DNA from: an uncultured Gemmiger sp.
GTDB lineage: Bacteria > Bacillota > Clostridia > Oscillospirales > Ruminococcaceae
NCBI GenBank assembly: GCA_944388165.1
Contig: CALXHS010000068.1
Coordinates: forward strand, 1 to 44,797
DNA: 44,797 nucleotides
Direction of reading: 5' to 3'
Notes under the pieces: model-generated
Told to the model about the DNA's origin: nothing
Databases searched by the model: none
What the model saw: the letters and a program-made list of their open reading frames with translations, nothing else
Shown: positions 41,959 through 44,797 of the stretch, piece by piece
Position numbering within the stretch: the first letter of the stretch is position 1
Layout: every line of letters starts with the position of its first letter
Translations under genes and position numbers: made by a program

Positions 41959-42519
41959 ATGTCCAAAACCGTCTCCAAAACCCGCATCCTGGTCGAGTGT
42001 GCCCTGATGATTGCCCTCGGCACCGTGCTGGCCAACATCAAGATCTTTGAGCTGGCCAACGGCGGCTCCATCACCCTGTTCAGCATGGTGCCCTTCATCC
42101 TGGTGTCCTTCCGCCACGGCGTGAAGTGGGGCCTGTTCACCGGCTTTGTGAACAGCCTGCTGCAGATGCTGCTGGGCTTCTATGCCCCGCCGGCCCCCGG
42201 CCTGCTGCCCCTGTTCGGCATGATCATGCTGGACTATGTGCTGGCCTTCACTCTGCTGGGCCTGGCCTCCGTTTTTGCCAAGCCTTTCTCCAACCGTCTG
42301 GTGGGTGTGGGCGTCGGCACTGCCGTGGTCTGCATCATCCGCTTCCTGTGCAGCTTCCTGTCCGGTGTGCTCATCTGGGGCAACCTGTCCGAAGGCCTGC
42401 CCGCCTGGACTTACAGCCTGGGCTACAACGCCAGCTACATGCTGCCCGAAACCATCCTGACCGTGGTGGCCATCGTTCTGCTGTACAAAGCTGCCCCCAA
42501 ACTGTTCGTGATGGAATGA
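41959..42519 (+). CDS. thiT: Thiamine ECF transporter substrate-binding subunit ThiT
   Basis: 186 residues and about six membrane segments. ThiT is the S component that binds thiamine and works with shared EcfA/A'/T modules encoded elsewhere. The sequence LVECALMIALGTVLANIKIFELANGGSITLFSMVPF has the family's N-terminal pattern, and the W/N/Y-rich stretch near residues 135-160 suits the thiamine site. The ATG at 41959 has GAGGAG 8 bases upstream. The TPP riboswitch directly upstream confirms thiamine as the substrate. Confidence 0.96.
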   Translation: MSKTVSKTRILVECALMIALGTVLANIKIFELANGGSITLFSMVPFILVSFRHGVKWGLFTGFVNSLLQMLLGFYAPPAPGLLPLFGMIMLDYVLAFTLLGLASVFAKPFSNRLVGVGVGTAVVCIIRFLCSFLSGVLIWGNLSEGLPAWTYSLGYNASYMLPETILTVVAIVLLYKAAPKLFVME

Positions 42520-42523
42520 TCTC

Positions 42524-42542
42524 TTCCTATTATATATAGGAA
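42524..42542. other. Perfect 19-bp palindrome after thiT
   Basis: TTCCTAT-TATAT-ATAGGAA starts four bases after the thiT stop. It could be a regulator site or part of an AT-rich terminator region; nothing more can be said. Confidence 0.4.
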
Positions 42543-42559
42543 ACAGGACAAGCCTTTCC

Positions 42560-42590
42560 GCCGGTGTGCACTTTTTGCGCACCGGCTTTT
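42560..42590 (+). terminator. Terminator of thiT
   Basis: GCCGGTGTGC (42560-42569) pairs with GCGCACCGGC (42577-42586), one wobble, then TTTT. Confidence 0.85.
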
Positions 42591-42604
42591 GCTTTATCCG
42601 GGGC

Positions 42605-42633
42605 TTGCGGCATCCTTTCATCAATGCTACCAT
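42605..42633 (+). promoter_or_regulatory. Candidate promoter of the AlkD-like gene
   Basis: TTGCGG (42605-42610), 17 bases, TACCAT (42628-42633) with an extended -10 TGC, 27 bases before the start. Confidence 0.45.
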
Positions 42634-42660
42634 AGAACCAACACGAAAGGAGGCCGCCCC

Positions 42661-43386
42661 ATGCCCCACACCCGCGAAGAGATCCTGGTCCGTCTGCAGG
42701 AGATGGCCGAGCCGGCATATGCCCAATTTTCCGCCAAGCTCATCCCCGACCCGCCGCCCATTCTGGGGGTGCGGCTGCCCCGGCTGCGGACCATGGCCAA
42801 GGAGCTGGCCCGGGACCTGCCCCGGGATGACGGCCTGTGGCAGGCCTTGGAAGGCCCTTATCTGGAACAGGCCATGCTCCACGGCATGCTCATCGGGGCT
42901 GCAAAGCTGAGCGACCAAGAGCGGCAGCGCCGTTTGGAAGGCTTTCTGCCCCGGGTAACCAACTGGAGCATCTGCGATTCCACGGCTGCCTCCTGCAAAT
43001 GGATGGCCAAGACCCCGGACTTCTGGCTGCCCTGGCTGGAAGCTCTGGCCCGCAGCGACGAAGAATTTACCGCCCGGTTCGCCCTTGTCTGCCTGCTGGA
43101 CCACTACACCGGCACCCCGGAAGGCCGCCGCATCACCCTGGATGCCTGTTCCGCCGCCCTCTGCCCCGCCCTGTATACCCGGCTGGGAATCGCCTGGGCG
43201 GTAAGCGTGGTGGCTGTGAAGGAGCCGGAGCTGGGGCTTGCCTACCTGCAGACGGATACCTTGGACGATTTCACCCACAACAAATCCATCCGCAAAATCT
43301 GTGAGAGTTACCGCAGTACCCCCGATTACCGCAGCCGGGTCCGTGCCCTGCTGCGGGGCACAGTTGCGGGACGAAAAGGTCGTTAA
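42661..43386 (+). CDS. DNA alkylation repair protein, AlkD-like
   Basis: 241 residues of HEAT-like alpha-helical repeats. GVRLPRLRTMAKEL, LEQAMLHGMLIG and the signature NWSICDS with Trp102 and Asp106 fit the AlkD DNA glycosylase family, which removes positively charged alkylated bases such as 3-methyl and 7-methyl purines. The ATG at 42661 has AAAGGAGG upstream. Many Clostridia carry such family members whose glycosylase activity is unproven. Single-gene unit. Confidence 0.88.
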   Translation: MPHTREEILVRLQEMAEPAYAQFSAKLIPDPPPILGVRLPRLRTMAKELARDLPRDDGLWQALEGPYLEQAMLHGMLIGAAKLSDQERQRRLEGFLPRVTNWSICDSTAASCKWMAKTPDFWLPWLEALARSDEEFTARFALVCLLDHYTGTPEGRRITLDACSAALCPALYTRLGIAWAVSVVAVKEPELGLAYLQTDTLDDFTHNKSIRKICESYRSTPDYRSRVRALLRGTVAGRKGR

Positions 43387-43406
43387 ACTTCTGACGTTGT
43401 GAATCA

Positions 43407-43442
43407 CCCGGTTTGGCAAAATGACCAAACCGGGCATTTTTT
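43407..43442 (+). terminator. Terminator of the AlkD-like gene
   Basis: CCCGGTTTGG (43407-43416) pairs perfectly with CCAAACCGGG (43425-43434), then CATTTTTT. Confidence 0.9.
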
Positions 43443-43502
43443 CGCCAACGGAGGCTCTTCAGTGGGGTGAAGCGGCAGCGTGAAAAAGTTGATTTTCTTA
43501 TG

Positions 43503-43532
43503 AAAAAAGTTGAAAAAATGTTTCAACCTTTT
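43503..43532. other. Inverted repeat upstream of the PTS gene
   Basis: GTTGAAA (43509-43515) and TTTCAAC (43521-43527) are perfect arms, extended by A/T runs with one mismatch. Possible operator in an AT-rich 350-base gap. Confidence 0.4.
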
Positions 43533-43623
43533 CCGTTTTCGGGATTCGATCTGATTTACCCGGAAATTTTATTTCATACAAAAACCGTTTTTTCGTCATT
43601 CCGCCAATTTTACGGTAAACATC

Positions 43624-43652
43624 TTTCATTTTTGTGACAATTATGTTAATAT
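43624..43652 (+). promoter_or_regulatory. Candidate promoter of the PTS gene
   Basis: TTTCAT (43624-43629), 17 bases, TAATAT (43647-43652). Followed by CTGTTCA (43665-43671) and TGAACAG (43694-43700), a leader stem, and by a TGGAACGCTTCCA palindrome (43704-43716) that partly resembles a catabolite-repression (cre) site. Confidence 0.35.
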
Positions 43653-43737
43653 ACATTTAACAAGCTGTTCAGTGGGCAGGAACCAGTGTCCGGTGAACAG
43701 GATTGGAACGCTTCCATATTTTAGGAGGAATGCTTTT

Positions 43738-44797
43738 ATGATGAAATTCTTGCAGAAGCTCGGCAAGGCTCTTATGCTGCCCGTTGCCGCGCTGCCCGTC
43801 TGCGGTATCCTGATGGGCCTGGGCTATGCACTGGCTCCGGCTGCCATGGGTGCTGAAGGCGCCACCACCGGTCTGGCTTACACCGCCGGTTTCATCCTGA
43901 TCAAGGCCGGCGGCGCCTTGATCGACAACATGGCCTGGCTGTTCGCCGTTGGCGCTGCCGTTGGCCTGTCCGACGACCATGACGGCACTGCCGCTCTGGC
44001 CGGCCTGGTCAGCTACCTGATGATGACCCAGCTGCTGAGCGTGGGCGTTGTCAGCGCTCTGCCCTTCATGAACCTGACCGAGGGCACTTCCACCTACATC
44101 GCTTTCCAGAAGACCGCCGGCAACGCCTTCATCGGCATTCTGGCTGCTATCATCGGCGCTGCTTGCTACAACAAATTCAAGGGCGCTCAGCTGCCTGACT
44201 GGCTGGCCTTCTTCAGCGGCAAGCGCTGCGTGGCCATCGTCACCGGCCTGGTCTCCATCATCGTTTCCGTCATCCTGCTGTTCGTCTGGCCCATCATCTT
44301 CAATGCTCTGGTCATGCTGGGCGACGCCATCGTGGGCATGGGCGGCATCGGTGCCGGTCTGTACGCCTTCTTCAACCGCCTGCTGATCCCCACCGGCCTG
44401 CATCACGCTCTGAACAACGTGTTCTGGTTCGACACCATCGGCCTGGGCGACCTGACCCATTACTGGGCCGGCGAGACCTCTGCCGACGTCTCCTGGAGCC
44501 TGGGTATGTATATGTCCGGCTTCTTCCCCTGCATGATGTTCGGTATCCCCGGTGCTGCTCTGGCCATGGTCCACACCGCCAAGAACAAGAAGGCCGCCAT
44601 CGGCCTGGTCACCTCCGCTGCCATCTGCGCTTTCGTCTGCGGCGTTACCGAGCCCTTCGAATTCGGCTTCATGTTCCTGTGCTTCCCGCTGTACGTTGTC
44701 TACGCTCTGCTGTACGGCATCTTCACCGTAATCACCTACTACGTCGGCTTCCGTGCAGGCTTCAGCTTCTCCGCCGGTCTGACCGACCTGGTCTTCT
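43738..44797 (+). CDS. PTS sugar permease EIIC (glucose/N-acetylglucosamine family), cut by window edge
   Basis: About 353 residues are visible of a protein that continues past the right edge. MMKFLQKLGKALMLPVAALPVCGILMGLG is the classic start of EIIC of the glucose/GlcNAc superfamily. FNRLLIPTGLHHALNN, SGFFPCMMFGIPGAALAM and GVTEPFEFGFMF (conserved Glu) match the substrate-binding loops. The loop GDLTHYWAGE is more like NagE-type than PtsG-type, but sugar specificity is not settled. It imports and phosphorylates a hexose. AGGAGG lies nine bases before the ATG at 43738; a second ATG follows directly. Confidence 0.93.
   Translation, partial: MMKFLQKLGKALMLPVAALPVCGILMGLGYALAPAAMGAEGATTGLAYTAGFILIKAGGALIDNMAWLFAVGAAVGLSDDHDGTAALAGLVSYLMMTQLLSVGVVSALPFMNLTEGTSTYIAFQKTAGNAFIGILAAIIGAACYNKFKGAQLPDWLAFFSGKRCVAIVTGLVSIIVSVILLFVWPIIFNALVMLGDAIVGMGGIGAGLYAFFNRLLIPTGLHHALNNVFWFDTIGLGDLTHYWAGETSADVSWSLGMYMSGFFPCMMFGIPGAALAMVHTAKNKKAAIGLVTSAAICAFVCGVTEPFEFGFMFLCFPLYVVYALLYGIFTVITYYVGFRAGFSFSAGLTDLVF

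Noticed and set aside
43665..43700. RAT-type antiterminator of the LicT/GlcT kind before the PTS gene
   Set aside because: The stem lacks the conserved RAT sequence and no overlapping terminator with a T-run is seen.

Overview
This window most likely comes from a GC-rich Gram-positive anaerobe of the class Clostridia, in the Oscillospiraceae/Ruminococcaceae (Faecalibacterium, Subdoligranulum or Gemmiger-like organisms). The grounds are Firmicutes-type regulation (CIRCE/HrcA, a T-box leader, a TPP riboswitch, SigA-like promoters, purine-rich Shine-Dalgarno sites), sporulation-type genes (SpoVT, a SpoIID domain), an NifS/ThiI pair and heavy GC-rich codon use. The genus is an inference. I see no insertion sequence, prophage, CRISPR array, tRNA or rRNA; this is ordinary chromosome.

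Layout. 1-3060 (minus): heat-shock operon hrcA-grpE-dnaK behind a perfect CIRCE operator; dnaK runs off the left edge. 3150-5400: spoVT (minus), a Nudix hydrolase (plus), and an unrecognised membrane-anchored protein (minus). 5545-8535 (minus): rmlA-rmlD-rmlB for dTDP-4-keto-6-deoxy sugars, with no rmlC. 8600-11000: an AraC-type regulator (plus) with a terminator-like leader, convergent with an L-asparaginase gene. 10915-14646 (plus): a BlaI-type repressor, an M56 sensor protease fused to two M23 domains, and a coiled-coil M23 hydrolase. 14665-15207 (plus): an Lrp/AsnC regulator. 15305-18593 (minus): a TrpXYZ-type ABC importer under a tryptophan-type T-box. 18620-24114 (minus): an LCP protein with an extra C-terminal domain, a polytopic membrane protein and an FtsW/RodA protein. 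24188-31410 (minus): nifS-thiI-cinA and then a gene joining a degenerate CinA-like half to a SpoIID domain. 31500-32584 (minus): an aldo/keto reductase with Fe-S motifs. 32594-35654 (plus): proC-proB-proA. 35678-37658 (plus): an ECF-type sigma factor and its probable membrane partner. 37684-39812 (minus): a GH25 lysozyme. 39940-41731 (plus): a glycogen branching enzyme. 41728-42590 (plus): a TPP riboswitch and thiT. 42605-43442 (plus): an AlkD-like protein. 43738 to the right edge (plus): the start of a PTS EIIC gene.

How the genes work together. Much of the window concerns the cell envelope: FtsW/RodA, LCP, a SpoIID-type enzyme, two M23 genes (one tied to a BlaI/M56 sensor), GH25 and deoxysugar synthesis. 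The rest is nutrient supply and housekeeping: tryptophan import, proline synthesis, thiamine uptake, tRNA thiolation, glycogen and sugar uptake. The most unusual proteins are the CinA-like/SpoIID fusion encoded just downstream of the true cinA, the M56 protease carrying one degenerate and one intact M23 domain, and the LCP protein whose tail resembles a degenerate erythromycin-esterase-like domain. Several regulatory sites are tightly packed into neighbouring terminators or stop codons. All functional calls come from reading the sequence; no database search was run.
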